Shown one piece after another: positions 1 to 8,346 of a stretch of DNA of 64,000 nt. Made by a program: the position numbers and the translations under genes. The DNA is from Psychrobacter sp. NZS113. Lineage in GTDB: Bacteria > Pseudomonadota > Gammaproteobacteria > Pseudomonadales > Moraxellaceae. Position 1 is the first letter of the stretch. Each line of letters starts with the position of its first letter. The stretch is from the NCBI RefSeq assembly GCF_015864825.1, contig NZ_JADYWL010000001.1:124001-188000 (forward strand). The letters run 5' to 3'. The notes under the pieces were generated by a model, which was not told the origin of the DNA, did no database searches, and saw only the letters and a program-made list of their open reading frames with translations.

Positions 1-1
1 C

Positions 2-1030
2 AGTACCATACTGTTGGCAACGACTGCATGTGCTGAGCCTAGTGCCAATGATGCTACCAGTAAGAATGTCAGTCAAAGTGCCCAAAGCCCTCAAGGTGCT
101 GGCACAGTAAGTAAATCTATTGACAGTCGCTTGCGCCAACTGTTGGCTCAGGCAGGTATCAAAACGCAAATCACCTCTATTGTGCCATCCAACTTGCCCA
201 ATATGTATCAAGTCAATTTGGCGGGGCAGTTACCTTTGCACATCACTGAAGATGGCAGATATGTCATCCAAGGTGAGCTACAAAAGAACCCAAGCAAGCG
301 GGTAGTGACCAAAACCCCAGCACGCAGCACGAGTGCGCAGGTAGGCAAACCTGTCAGTGCTAGCGTCAAATCTGACATGCTAGCAAATATGGCAGCGCTG
401 AAAAATATGAGTGCTAAAACACCATTTTTCTATACTGCCGTACCTGGTGTTATTTGGGGTGCGACGTTAGAAGGCGTGCCTTTCTTATTATCAGATGATG
501 CGCAGTACATCACCGATGGTGAGATATCTGTCATCGAAAATGGTCAGTTTATTGGGCTCGACGAAGAGTTTGAATCGCTGAAAAATCAGTCTGTGTTTGC
601 GACGTTGGATAAGAGCCAAGTGATTACTTACACAGCGACCAGCAAAGAGCGCGCTGTCATCTATGTGGCTGATGATGTGAATTGTCCGTACTGCCGCCGA
701 TTGCATCAACAGATACCCATGCTCAATACAAAAGGTGTCACCGTCAACGTTATCGGCTATCCGATATATGAGGCATCACCTGCACAAATGCGTGGTATCT
801 GGTGTCAAGCTGATGAAAGCAGTCGTCGCAAAGCTTTTGATAAAGCAATGCTAGCGGGTCAGATGACGCCTGCACCAGCTAACTGTAACACCGATCATAT
901 AACGCCGAACCGTGAAAAGGCAGCTGGTCTGGCCGTGATGGCGACGCCTGCTATTTACCGTGAGGATGGCGTACTCTATCAAGCCAGCTTTGAGAGCCCT
1001 GAATTCTTGGAGTTTTTGGGCGTAGACTAA
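2..1030 (+). CDS. DsbC/DsbG-family periplasmic thiol:disulfide isomerase, 5' end missing
   Basis: The reading frame is already open at the left edge, so the true start lies outside the window; 342 codons are visible. The first residues (LLATTACAEPS) look like the end of a signal peptide or a lipobox, so the protein should be exported. The C-terminal half is a thioredoxin-type DsbC domain with a CPYC active site (bases 683-694), a cis-proline segment (ATPAIY) and a second WC...NC cysteine pair as in DsbC. Ahead of it are two stretches that both resemble the DsbC dimerisation domain: one with LLAQAGIKTQITSIVPSN and ITEDGRYVIQGEL, the other with FFYTAVPGVIWGATLEGVPF and LLSDDAQYITDGEI. E. coli DsbC has only one such domain and about 236 residues. 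The family assignment is firm; the domain duplication is my reading of the sequence. It probably shuffles disulfides in the periplasm alongside DsbB, encoded at about 13 kb. Confidence 0.85.
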   Translation, partial: STILLATTACAEPSANDATSKNVSQSAQSPQGAGTVSKSIDSRLRQLLAQAGIKTQITSIVPSNLPNMYQVNLAGQLPLHITEDGRYVIQGELQKNPSKRVVTKTPARSTSAQVGKPVSASVKSDMLANMAALKNMSAKTPFFYTAVPGVIWGATLEGVPFLLSDDAQYITDGEISVIENGQFIGLDEEFESLKNQSVFATLDKSQVITYTATSKERAVIYVADDVNCPYCRRLHQQIPMLNTKGVTVNVIGYPIYEASPAQMRGIWCQADESSRRKAFDKAMLAGQMTPAPANCNTDHITPNREKAAGLAVMATPAIYREDGVLYQASFESPEFLEFLGVD

Positions 1031-1062
1031 ACCACGCCACTAGCGATACTACTAAGATATCG

Positions 1063-2190
1063 TTATCTATCGGTTAGATGCTGCGCGAGTCGTTCGATAT
1101 GCTCAACACCAATCCCGCAGCAACCGCCAATAATATTTGCACCCGAGGCTTGCCAAAGCTCGGCCCACGTTAGGTAATGCTCAGGTGTGGTGTCTTCACG
1201 TATGTCGCGCAGTTGTGCATTGGCTTGTTTATGGACTTGCTTTGAGACAAAAGCATTGGCATAGACGCCCAGTTGCATAGGGTGCGATGCTTTATCAGTC
1301 AGCTCTTTCGCAGTTTGCAATGCTGCATTCATGACCTCGGGCTGACTACAGTTAAACAGTACGGCATCGACATTCAATGCCATCATCGCCTGTACAGCCT
1401 CGGCTACTGATTCACCAGAGCGCAACGTCGGTGTGCTCACAGCACGATTGGAATCAGCACTGCTATTAAGGTCATCGGCAGCAATATCTAACTGACTGTC
1501 ATCTAGCGTAAATGCAATCCAAATGGGTTTAGATACAGCTTCTTTTTGAGTCGCTGTAAATTCAGTAATTAGCTGATGCCACGTTTGTGCTTCAACGATA
1601 CTGCTTTGTGTCTCCACCAACCACATATCCACATAATCTATCTGTGCAGACAATAACGGACGCGCAATCGTAGGGGCTTGCTTGGCATCGAACAAGTCAG
1701 GACGGTAAGAGCCGAATAGTGGCGGTAGACAGCCAGCGATTTGTACGCTTGCTGCGTGGTTAGGATTTTCGCTTTCTTGCTTTTCATTCTCTTGTACGGC
1801 CTCGAATGCGAGCTGCGCTGCAGTCCTGATGAGCTGCTCACCCTCACTAAAAAAGCTGTCTCCCAAATGATAAGGAGTGACTGCATAGCTGTTGACAGTG
1901 ATAACAGTCGCACCTGCTTTTATGTAGTCCAAATGGACATCACAAACACTATCGGGCGCTAGGCTCAATGATAGCGCTGACCATTCAGGTTGGCGAAAAG
2001 GAGCGCCGCGTCGTTCAAGCTCACGTCCCATACCGCCATCTAGTATGGTGATTGGTGGTAGAGAGTTAGGCGCTGGCGTGGTAAACGAGTCATTAGGTTG
2101 AGCAGACGTTACTGTATCTGTCACTGGAGAGGTTGTTTGAGTGTGCATCGTACGCTCACTTATAAATTGGTTTAATGTAGGGCGTATCAT
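1063..2190 (-). CDS. Homocysteine S-methyltransferase family protein
   Basis: Zinc-dependent methyltransferase of the MmuM/BHMT type. Members transfer a methyl group from S-methylmethionine or a related donor to homocysteine, giving methionine in the cytosol. The protein begins its conserved core with ILDGGMGRELERRG near residue 47 and ends with the zinc-ligand motif GGCCG, preceded by a third cysteine in LFNCSQPEVM. Length (about 375 aa) is slightly above the usual 300-340 because of a threonine/proline-rich N-terminus. The first possible start is a TTG directly before the ATG chosen here; another ATG at 2148 is equally plausible, and neither has a strong ribosome-binding site. It is convergent with the DsbC-like gene, 32 bp away. 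The donor substrate cannot be told from sequence alone. Confidence 0.85.
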   Translation of the reverse strand: MIRPTLNQFISERTMHTQTTSPVTDTVTSAQPNDSFTTPAPNSLPPITILDGGMGRELERRGAPFRQPEWSALSLSLAPDSVCDVHLDYIKAGATVITVNSYAVTPYHLGDSFFSEGEQLIRTAAQLAFEAVQENEKQESENPNHAASVQIAGCLPPLFGSYRPDLFDAKQAPTIARPLLSAQIDYVDMWLVETQSSIVEAQTWHQLITEFTATQKEAVSKPIWIAFTLDDSQLDIAADDLNSSADSNRAVSTPTLRSGESVAEAVQAMMALNVDAVLFNCSQPEVMNAALQTAKELTDKASHPMQLGVYANAFVSKQVHKQANAQLRDIREDTTPEHYLTWAELWQASGANIIGGCCGIGVEHIERLAQHLTDR

Positions 2191-2290
2191 CAACTAGCAT
2201 ATTAATACATTTAGTGGCCTTAAAATGGCTAAATTTTTCTCATTTTAAGCCCACAATCTAATTGATGACACGGCCTCGTTGATTCAAAAA

Positions 2291-2348
2291 ACAGCCAAGG
2301 CAACCTTGCTAAGAATATAGGTGATATTCCTAGCGAGGTTCGCGCTGT
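2291..2348. repeat. Imperfect long hairpin between two minus-strand genes
   Basis: Bases 2302-2317 and 2325-2340 are near-perfect reverse complements (two G-T type mismatches). The arms extend outward with a small internal loop to ACAGC at 2291-2295 and GCTGT at 2344-2348. No T-run follows on either strand, so it is not a typical terminator. It could be an mRNA-stabilising structure or a small dispersed palindromic repeat. It lies downstream of the DUF2939 gene and upstream of the homocysteine methyltransferase gene, both on the minus strand. Confidence 0.5.
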
Positions 2349-2431
2349 GACTTTTTATAACGGATTATAATAGGTGCTTTTATTATAGATAATTAGCGAT
2401 AGCGCAAAATTCGCAACCGCAGCGTCTTGTA

Positions 2432-3082
2432 CTATGGCAACACTATATCGACGATTTTCCAGTTAATCAGACCCTCACGTTGCATCTCTATGGTGAGTGG
2501 ATAGCCTTTAACTTGTCCGCTGATAGTGAAGCAATTGATGCCACAATAACTCAGCTTAGGTTTGTCACTATCAGAGCCTTGAGCCACTTGCTTCTCAAGT
2601 TCAGCGGCTTGTTTTGTCATGATTTCCTGCATTTGGCTTTTGACCACCGCATCGACATCACCGCGCTGGATAATGAGGTTTTGAATCAAGTTTTTCAGAT
2701 TGACTTGGTTACTCGCGATAGCCCATGCCGCTGCTAACTCTTTGGTTGCTGTATTAGCCTGACCTTGCGTGTTAATAACTTTTTCAATATTCTGCGGTGT
2801 GATGGCACCATTAACTGCTTTTGCAATAAAACTATTGGCAGCCTCGGTCAAAGGCTCGCCACCCAGCTGAGAAACTAACGGATATTGGGTCATCGTCGCC
2901 GTAAACTGACTGGTTAATTGGTTTTGCACACTAGGCCTTACTTGATCATAGTCAATGGCCGCTGCAATGGTGGCACCGTCTTTGTCATCGTAGGCATTTT
3001 TGAGTTGATATGCACTGTAATAAGGCGAACCTGCATAGACGGCGACTACGATGATGATTAATAAAACAATCAGCTTCTTCAT
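2432..3082 (-). CDS. DUF2939 domain-containing protein
   Basis: A 216-aa protein with an N-terminal hydrophobic helix (residues 4-18, MKKLIVLLIIIVVAVYAG) and then SPYYSAYQLKNAYDDKDG, the characteristic opening of DUF2939 proteins. The hydrophobic helix suggests a membrane anchor or signal sequence with a periplasmic body. The body carries two cysteines close together (YCGINCF) near the C-terminus that might pair. Function is unknown for the family. The gene stands alone, with the 325-bp inverted-repeat element only about 25 bp upstream of its start, so its promoter may lie within or across that element. Confidence 0.75.
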   Translation of the reverse strand: MKKLIVLLIIIVVAVYAGSPYYSAYQLKNAYDDKDGATIAAAIDYDQVRPSVQNQLTSQFTATMTQYPLVSQLGGEPLTEAANSFIAKAVNGAITPQNIEKVINTQGQANTATKELAAAWAIASNQVNLKNLIQNLIIQRGDVDAVVKSQMQEIMTKQAAELEKQVAQGSDSDKPKLSYCGINCFTISGQVKGYPLTIEMQREGLINWKIVDIVLP

Positions 3083-3109
3083 AAAAAACGATACCTTGTC
3101 GCAAACTTA

Positions 3110-3434
3110 GGGTCTGTTGAACATTCAAATGTGGTGCTGGCAATCACTATTTTTTAGACAATAGGCATTGAAATTTTTGATGCCTAGTCATTCTAGGTGA
3201 AACAATTTCGCCATATATTGGCAAAAAATAGTATTGCCCTCCACTCGAGCACAGCTCTTGCCTTGCGAACGGGCAAAGCAGTGCTTTGCTCGATCCGTTC
3301 TCAAGGCTGATGCTAAAATCCCCCCAAACGTTGTTGCAAACCTAGCTAAGGTCTCGACATTATCGTCGGTTTGCGCCTAGTTTGATGCAATTTTAGCAAT
3401 CAGCAGCCCTAATATTTGAATGTTCAACAGACCC
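3110..3434. mobile_element. 325-bp non-coding element with 21-bp perfect terminal inverted repeats (MITE-like)
   Basis: The left end (3110-3130, GGGTCTGTTGAACATTCAAA plus T) and the right end (3414-3434) are exact reverse complements over 21 bp. Both are flanked by TA (3108-3109 and 3435-3436), which fits a TA target duplication. The interior has no credible reading frame, so this looks like a miniature inverted-repeat element mobilised in trans, or the deleted remnant of an insertion sequence. TA duplication is typical of IS630/Tc1-like elements, but I cannot name the parent. Confidence 0.75.
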
Positions 3435-3495
3435 TAATAATTTTAAGATAAATGGCTATAAACTTGGCGATAAATACTAGCACGGCTCAATTGTA

Positions 3496-3711
3496 TTAAG
3501 GTATGAAAAACTTTGTTCGTTCCTTAATAAAACCTTTTTGTAGTGACGAAATACTCTTAAACGATACTTTCCATCGCTGAGAGCTTGATAAATCATTATG
3601 CCATCTCCATAAATAGCGCAAACTTTTAATAATTGATTTGGCTAAGCAGCATCCCGCCGTATTCACTTGTAAGATTCTTAACATTATCATCTCTTTTTCT
3701 TCACTATTCAT
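3496..3711 (-). CDS. Small hypothetical ORF (doubtful)
   Basis: A 71-codon frame rich in K, R, S and W (KSLRYLWRWHNDLSSSQRW) lies between the inverted-repeat element and dnaJ. An internal ATG at codon 10 has a weak AGAG motif upstream. I recognise no family. The basic, tryptophan-containing character is loosely like small DUF1127-type proteins, but their conserved core is absent. It could equally be a chance frame in AT-rich DNA. Confidence 0.25.
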   Translation of the reverse strand: MNSEEKEMIMLRILQVNTAGCCLAKSIIKSLRYLWRWHNDLSSSQRWKVSFKSISSLQKGFIKERTKFFIP

Positions 3712-3713
3712 TG

Positions 3714-3729
3714 TGTTTCATGTGAAACC
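3714..3729. promoter_or_regulatory. parS-like ParB-binding site 1
   Basis: TGTTTCATGTGAAACC matches the broad bacterial parS consensus TGTTTCACGTGAAACA at 14 of 16 positions; one central C is T and the last A is C. It lies about 93 bp upstream of the dnaJ start. The two better matches at 5004 and 17601 make it more credible than it would be alone. Confidence 0.5.
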
Positions 3730-3821
3730 TTTAAGTGAGAAAACGAGTAGCAATAATATAATGATTGATAAGGGTTACTGAATCGACCGGCCGGTGGACT
3801 GTAAAGACGATAGGAGAGCCC

Positions 3822-4961
3822 ATGAGTAAGCGTGATTTTTATGAAATATTAGGTGTCAGTAAGACCGCTGATAGCAAGGAAATTAAGCGAGCTTACCGCA
3901 AGCTGGCCATGAAATACCATCCAGATCGTAACTCTGACGACCCTGATGCTGAAGACAAGTTCAAAGAAGCATCAATGGCTTATGAAGTACTGAGCAGCGA
4001 AGAAAAACGCTCAGCCTACGATCGTATGGGTCATTCAGCGTTTGAAAACGGCATGGGCGGCGGTGGCTTTGGCGGCGGCGGTGGCGGTAATTTCCAAGAT
4101 ATCTTCGGTGATATCTTCGGCAACTTCGGTGATATCTTCGGTCAGCAGCGTGGTGGCGGCGGTGGCGGGCGTTCACGCCGTGGTTCTGATTTGCGTTACG
4201 TCATTGAGCTGACACTAGAAGAAGCGGTACGTGGCTGCAAAAAAGAAATTAGCTTTACAGCACCTGCACCTTGCGACACTTGTGATGGCAAAGGCGCAAA
4301 AAATGCCTCTGACGTTGTAACTTGTCAGACGTGTCATGGTCAAGGCCAAGTCCGTATGCAGCAGGGTTTCTTTGCTGTTCAGCAAGCCTGCCCACATTGC
4401 GGCGGCACTGGTAAGCAAATCAAAAACCCATGCTCTGACTGTCATGGTAATGGCGTCAAAGACAAATCACGTACGCTAGAAGTGTCTATCCCAGCGGGTG
4501 TCGATGATGGTGATCGCGTTCGTCTCGCAGGTGAAGGTGAAGCGGGCGGTGCTGGTGTCCAAAATGGCGACCTATACGTCGAAGTGCGTGTTAAACAGCA
4601 CAATGTCTTCACGCGTCAAGGCGCTGATCTCTATATGGATGTGCCAGTGAGTATCACTGATGCAGCATTAGGTAAAGAAGTTGAAATCCCAACGTTAGAT
4701 GGTAAAGTAAAAATCAAGGTTGCTGAAGGCACGCAAAGTGGTAAGTTGCTACGTGTCCGCGGTAAAGGCGTGACGCCAGTTCGCACGACCATGAAAGGTG
4801 ATTTGATTTGTCGTGTTGTCATCGAGACGCCAGTCAATCTAACGCGTGAGCAAAAAGACTTGTTGCGTGAATTCCAAGATACATTAGATGGTGATAGCAA
4901 GCATCAACAGTCACCACATAAAAAGTCATTCTTCAAAAAGATTGGTGAGCTGTTTGACTGA
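3822..4961 (+). CDS. dnaJ: Chaperone protein DnaJ (Hsp40, class I)
   Basis: Co-chaperone that stimulates the DnaK ATPase and delivers unfolded substrates. The 379-aa protein has the full class I layout: J-domain with HPD at residues 33-35, a Gly/Phe-rich linker containing three DIFG repeats, four CxxCxGxG zinc motifs ([32 protein letters not shown]) and the two-part substrate-binding C-terminus. The start is set by AGGAGAGCCC directly upstream of ATG at 3822; the frame is open 19 codons further but without a better start. dnaK is not adjacent in this window. The gene ends at a strong palindromic terminator and is followed by dapB. Confidence 0.97.
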   Translation: MSKRDFYEILGVSKTADSKEIKRAYRKLAMKYHPDRNSDDPDAEDKFKEASMAYEVLSSEEKRSAYDRMGHSAFENGMGGGGFGGGGGGNFQDIFGDIFGNFGDIFGQQRGGGGGGRSRRGSDLRYVIELTLEEAVRGCKKEISFTAPAPCDTCDGKGAKNASDVVTCQTCHGQGQVRMQQGFFAVQQACPHCGGTGKQIKNPCSDCHGNGVKDKSRTLEVSIPAGVDDGDRVRLAGEGEAGGAGVQNGDLYVEVRVKQHNVFTRQGADLYMDVPVSITDAALGKEVEIPTLDGKVKIKVAEGTQSGKLLRVRGKGVTPVRTTMKGDLICRVVIETPVNLTREQKDLLREFQDTLDGDSKHQQSPHKKSFFKKIGELFD

Positions 4962-4995
4962 TAGTTTTACTTAACTAAACAATGTCATTATTTTG

Positions 4996-5031
4996 AGCCC
5001 AATAGTTTCACGTGAAACTATTGGGCTTTTT
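4996..5031 (+). terminator. dnaJ terminator built on a 32-bp perfect palindrome containing a parS core
   Basis: Bases 4996-5027 form a 32-bp perfect palindrome, AGCCCAATAGTTTCAC and its exact reverse complement, followed by a short T-run. As RNA this is a strong intrinsic terminator 35 bp after the dnaJ stop. Its centre carries the parS-like sequence annotated separately. Confidence 0.85.
5004..5019. promoter_or_regulatory. parS-like ParB-binding site 2
   Basis: AGTTTCACGTGAAACT matches the parS consensus TGTTTCACGTGAAACA at the 14 central positions and differs only in the outermost base pair. It sits at the exact centre of the dnaJ terminator palindrome. Confidence 0.65.
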
Positions 5032-5134
5032 GCTGAGCGTATAAAAAGCCACTCAAGTGGGGATATTTGTTAAACTTACGATAAATAGTATTTCAAAACA
5101 CCTTTATTAAAAACAAAGTATTTAGGACAAAAAT

Positions 5135-5965
5135 ATGAGTCAACAAGTAAAAGAACAAACCATCAAAGTTGGTGTCATTGGAGCGGGTGGTCGTATGGGC
5201 CGTATGCTTATCGAAGCGGTAAAAGACAACACGCAAACGACATTGAGCGCAGCGATCGAGCGTCAAGGATCGAGCCTAGTAGGTGCTGATGCGGGTGAAG
5301 TGGCTGCTATCGGGCGCTTAGATGTGCAGATTGTCGATGATCTAAAGGCAGTCGTAGACGACATCGACGTGCTGATTGATTTTAGCTTACCTGATGCGAC
5401 TGAAAAAAATATGCAAATTTGTGCTGAGCATAATGTTGCGATGGTCATCGGTACGACAGGATTCAACGAGCAGCAAGAGCAAGTATTGGCAAAGGCGAGT
5501 GAGCAGATTGCGATTGTTTATGCAGGTAACTATTCGACGGGCGTGAATCTGTCATTGAAGCTATTAGGTATGGCAGCAAAAGCATTTGGCAATGACGCAG
5601 ATGTAGAAGTCATCGAAGCACATCATAAGCACAAAATCGATGCGCCATCAGGTACCGCTTATATGATGGCAGAAGCTGTGGCAGAAGCTCGTGGACAGAA
5701 CCTAAAAGACGTCGCTGTTTATGGCCGCGAAGGACAAACGGGTGAACGCGAAGCAGGTACGATTGGTATCCATGCGATTCGTGGTGGTGAAATCATCGGC
5801 GATCATACCGTGATGTTCATCGCTGACGGCGAGGTAGTCGAGATTACGCATCGTGCCCGTGCGCGCATGACTTTTGCCGCTGGTGCTGTACGCGCTGCAA
5901 CTTGGATTATTCAGCAAGAAGTAGGGCAGTATAATATGCAAGATGTGTTAGGACTAAATGACTAG
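5135..5965 (+). CDS. dapB: 4-hydroxy-tetrahydrodipicolinate reductase
   Basis: Catalyses the NAD(P)H-dependent reduction step of the lysine/meso-diaminopimelate pathway, feeding peptidoglycan synthesis. The 276-aa protein has the N-terminal nucleotide-binding motif GVIGAGGRMGR, the GTTGF segment and the signature EAHHKHKIDAPSGTA with the catalytic His and Lys. AGGA lies 7 nt upstream of the ATG. The TAG stop codon sits inside CTAGGGCATGTCTTCAA, which closely matches the end of the 176-bp element found twice elsewhere in the window. Mpl, encoded at 9.7 kb, acts later in the same cell-wall theme. Confidence 0.97.
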   Translation: MSQQVKEQTIKVGVIGAGGRMGRMLIEAVKDNTQTTLSAAIERQGSSLVGADAGEVAAIGRLDVQIVDDLKAVVDDIDVLIDFSLPDATEKNMQICAEHNVAMVIGTTGFNEQQEQVLAKASEQIAIVYAGNYSTGVNLSLKLLGMAAKAFGNDADVEVIEAHHKHKIDAPSGTAYMMAEAVAEARGQNLKDVAVYGREGQTGEREAGTIGIHAIRGGEIIGDHTVMFIADGEVVEITHRARARMTFAAGAVRAATWIIQQEVGQYNMQDVLGLND

Positions 5966-5987
5966 GGCATGTCTTCAACATGCTCTA
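5962..5987. repeat. Isolated end of the 176-bp inverted-repeat element / short hairpin at dapB stop
   Basis: CTAGGGCATGTCTTCAA (5962-5978) matches the terminal repeat CTAGGGCGTGTCTTCAA at 16 of 17 positions. It is followed at once by ACATGCTCTA, giving a 10-bp hairpin with a CTTCA loop. It may be an internally deleted relic of that element, a chance terminator-like hairpin, or both. No T-run follows. Confidence 0.4.
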
Positions 5988-6025
5988 AATCTTAATAAAT
6001 GATAAGTCGCTGCTAGGAGCCAAAT

Positions 6026-6931
6026 ATGAATACGTTTAGACGGAGTTTGATAAAGGTGCTTAGCAGCGCTATTACTGCTAGTAAAAATGTTGGCTATGCA
6101 GGTCAAACAGTCTTGGCAATCAGTCTGGTGGCTTTGCCTATCGTTGCACAGGCTGCGACCTATGACACTTATGTTATTCATACTTATGGCGGTGACACAT
6201 TATTGCCAGCAGTACGTCAGCAGTTAGACAGCAGTCGTGATGGTGGTACAGTCACAACTTATCAAGACAAATTAGTACTGAACACCACAGCGGCTAATTA
6301 TCAAGCAGTGCAGCAGCTCTTGACTCAAATAGATGGCCAACCACAAGCGTTAACCATCTCAGTACGCGTCGGCAATGATAGCAGCGCTCAGAATAGTATC
6401 CAGAAAAGTCAGGTCATTATTACCAATCGTGGTATCCAAGGGTCAGGTATCATTAATCAAAGCAATAGCCAGCAGCAGGGCAGTAATTCATACCAAATAA
6501 AAACCTTATCTGGCAGTGCAGCGAGCATTAGTACTGGCACGCTCTATTCGCTGACTCAGAGTTATAGTGCCAATCGCTATGCAACCAACTATAACCTAAA
6601 GCCACAGATTATTATTCAGCAGCAAGTTTTGTTACCAACGACACAGGGAATTGCGGTTACGCCAAGATTGTTGCCTTCAGGTCAAGTCGAAGTACAGCTG
6701 TCTCAAGTGGAAGAAAAACTGGTGCGATCCAATTCGCCTTATAATCGAAGCGGTTCTGTTAATAATGCTATTCAAGGTCAAAGTCTGAACAGTACAATTA
6801 TCGTGCCTCGCGGACAATGGGTGACTATCGGAGAAATTTCTCAAAACAGTCAAAACCAAAGTACCAGCTATGGCAGTCATCAGGCAGTCAATAGTAATAA
6901 CAGTGTGCCTATTTCACTCTTGGTACAGTAG
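6026..6931 (+). CDS. Secretin-like exported protein (small, N-domain plus partial secretin core)
   Basis: A 301-aa protein with a long basic N-terminus and hydrophobic segment ending in AQAATYD (probable signal peptidase cleavage near residue 46). It then has a short secretin-type N-domain (YDTYVIHTYGGDTLLPAVRQ to LLTQIDGQPQALTISVRVG). The C-terminal part contains NSTIIVPRGQWVTIGEI, which resembles the gate strand region of type II/III secretins (VPDGQTLVIGG). It is much shorter than PilQ or GspD, lacks a clear complete pore-forming domain, and has a Ser/Gln/Asn-rich middle. It follows dapB with its own AGGAG ribosome site and ends at a bidirectional terminator. Family membership is likely; the role is unknown. 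Confidence 0.65.
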   Translation: MNTFRRSLIKVLSSAITASKNVGYAGQTVLAISLVALPIVAQAATYDTYVIHTYGGDTLLPAVRQQLDSSRDGGTVTTYQDKLVLNTTAANYQAVQQLLTQIDGQPQALTISVRVGNDSSAQNSIQKSQVIITNRGIQGSGIINQSNSQQQGSNSYQIKTLSGSAASISTGTLYSLTQSYSANRYATNYNLKPQIIIQQQVLLPTTQGIAVTPRLLPSGQVEVQLSQVEEKLVRSNSPYNRSGSVNNAIQGQSLNSTIIVPRGQWVTIGEISQNSQNQSTSYGSHQAVNSNNSVPISLLVQ

Positions 6932-6962
6932 CCAGTTATCAATGACACTGCTAAACAAGCAT

Positions 6963-7003
6963 AAAAAAGCGCGACACTGTGATGAACAGTGCCGCGCTTT
7001 TTT
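6963..7003. terminator. Bidirectional terminator between secretin-like gene and ornithine decarboxylase
   Basis: An A-run, GCGCG and CACTGT arm pairs with ACAGTG, CGCGC and a T-run, with a 5-nt loop and one mismatch. The stem is flanked by A and T runs, so it can work for both convergent genes. Confidence 0.85.
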
Positions 7004-7029
7004 ATGGATGACTATCTGTATATATAAAG

Positions 7030-8211
7030 CTAATCAATATAAATAACTTCTAATGGTGGGAAACCATTGAATTCAACTGATGAGTAAGAATTGGTATATG
7101 CACCAGTGGTTAGCCAATAGATTTTATCACCAATCTCTAGCTCTTCTGGTAACTGATAACCCGCTTCTTCATACATGATATCAGTTGAGTCACACGTTGG
7201 ACCAGCCAATACCACAGTACCTTCGCTGGTTGATGTTTCCATCTTAGGCGTATAGATAGGATACTTGATGGCTTCCCCTAAGGTTTCGATTAAGCCTTGG
7301 AATAGACCCACATCCGTATAGACCCAACGGGTTAAATCGGTATGAGATTTACGAGAAATCAAAACGATGTCGCTGACTAGAACGCCTGAACCGCCGACCA
7401 ATGAACGGCCTGGCTCAAGAATAATCTCAGGCATGTCCTCTTCGTTATAGTCATCTGTCAGATAACGCGTAATCTCTTCAGCGTAAACCTTGATAGGGTT
7501 TACTTCGCTGATATAGTTGGCTGGGAAACCACCACCCAAATTGATCATTTGTAGCTTGATGTCTTCTTCATTTTTCATCCAGTCAAACATATATTTGACC
7601 TTGGCTAAGGCATCATCCCAAGCGGCAACGTCTTTTTGCTGACTGCCAACATGGAACGAAATACCATAAGGCACTAAGCCCAAATCTCGGGCTTGAATCA
7701 ATAGCTCAATCGCCATATTAGGGTGACAACCGAACTTACGTGATAGTGGCCATTCAGCAGTCTCTGAACCCTGAACCAAAATACGAACGAACACTTTAGA
7801 GCCAGGCGCATGCTTCGCGATATTTTTTAAATCGGCTTCTGAGTCAGTCGCATATAGATCGACACCTTTCTCAAAGGCATATTTGACATGATCTGCTTTT
7901 TTAATTGTATTACCATAAGAGATACGTGATGGCTCAACACCGCAATCAAGCACACGGTCAAGCTCGTAAATTGACGCACAGTCAAAGTTTGAACCCAGCT
8001 CAGCCAGTAGATTGATGACCTGAACAGCAGGACTGGCCTTCATGGCATAATGGATTTTGGCATTAGGAAAAAACCCAACCATCTCATGATACTTGGTCTT
8101 AATACGGCTAAGGTCCACCATCAAAAACGGTGTCTCACGACCTTCAGCAGCTTTGGTGAATTTCTGCCAGTTGGCAGGGTCAAAATATTGGTCAATTTTG
8201 ATCATGGTCAT
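7030..8211 (-). CDS. speC: Ornithine/lysine decarboxylase, alanine-racemase-fold (class IV) type
   Basis: PLP-dependent decarboxylase producing putrescine (or cadaverine) for polyamine synthesis. At 393 aa it is the short eukaryote-like type found as SpeC in Pseudomonas, not the 700-aa E. coli form. The PLP lysine lies in HYAMKASP near residue 58. Other family motifs are FDCAS, SFHVGSQ, NLGGGFP, EPGRSLVG and the active-site cysteine in GPTCDSTD. AAGG lies 9 nt upstream of the chosen ATG; a second ATG two codons later is also possible. Whether ornithine or lysine is preferred cannot be decided by eye, so the gene symbol is a best fit. Confidence 0.85.
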   Translation of the reverse strand: MTMIKIDQYFDPANWQKFTKAAEGRETPFLMVDLSRIKTKYHEMVGFFPNAKIHYAMKASPAVQVINLLAELGSNFDCASIYELDRVLDCGVEPSRISYGNTIKKADHVKYAFEKGVDLYATDSEADLKNIAKHAPGSKVFVRILVQGSETAEWPLSRKFGCHPNMAIELLIQARDLGLVPYGISFHVGSQQKDVAAWDDALAKVKYMFDWMKNEEDIKLQMINLGGGFPANYISEVNPIKVYAEEITRYLTDDYNEEDMPEIILEPGRSLVGGSGVLVSDIVLISRKSHTDLTRWVYTDVGLFQGLIETLGEAIKYPIYTPKMETSTSEGTVVLAGPTCDSTDIMYEEAGYQLPEELEIGDKIYWLTTGAYTNSYSSVEFNGFPPLEVIYID

Positions 8212-8346
8212 GGTAAGGAACCTTTAGTATAGACAACACGTGTTAGAGGGTAAAAACGAGTATCATAATATTGTCATCTAGCCATTAGTAACACTTAGCT
8301 GATGTGACAAAAAATTCATACGACAATCAATCTGTATGATGAGTCA

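Noticed and set aside
5032..5134. Lysine riboswitch upstream of dapB
   Set aside because: The leader is only about 100 bp, AT-rich, and shows none of the multi-helix structure needed.
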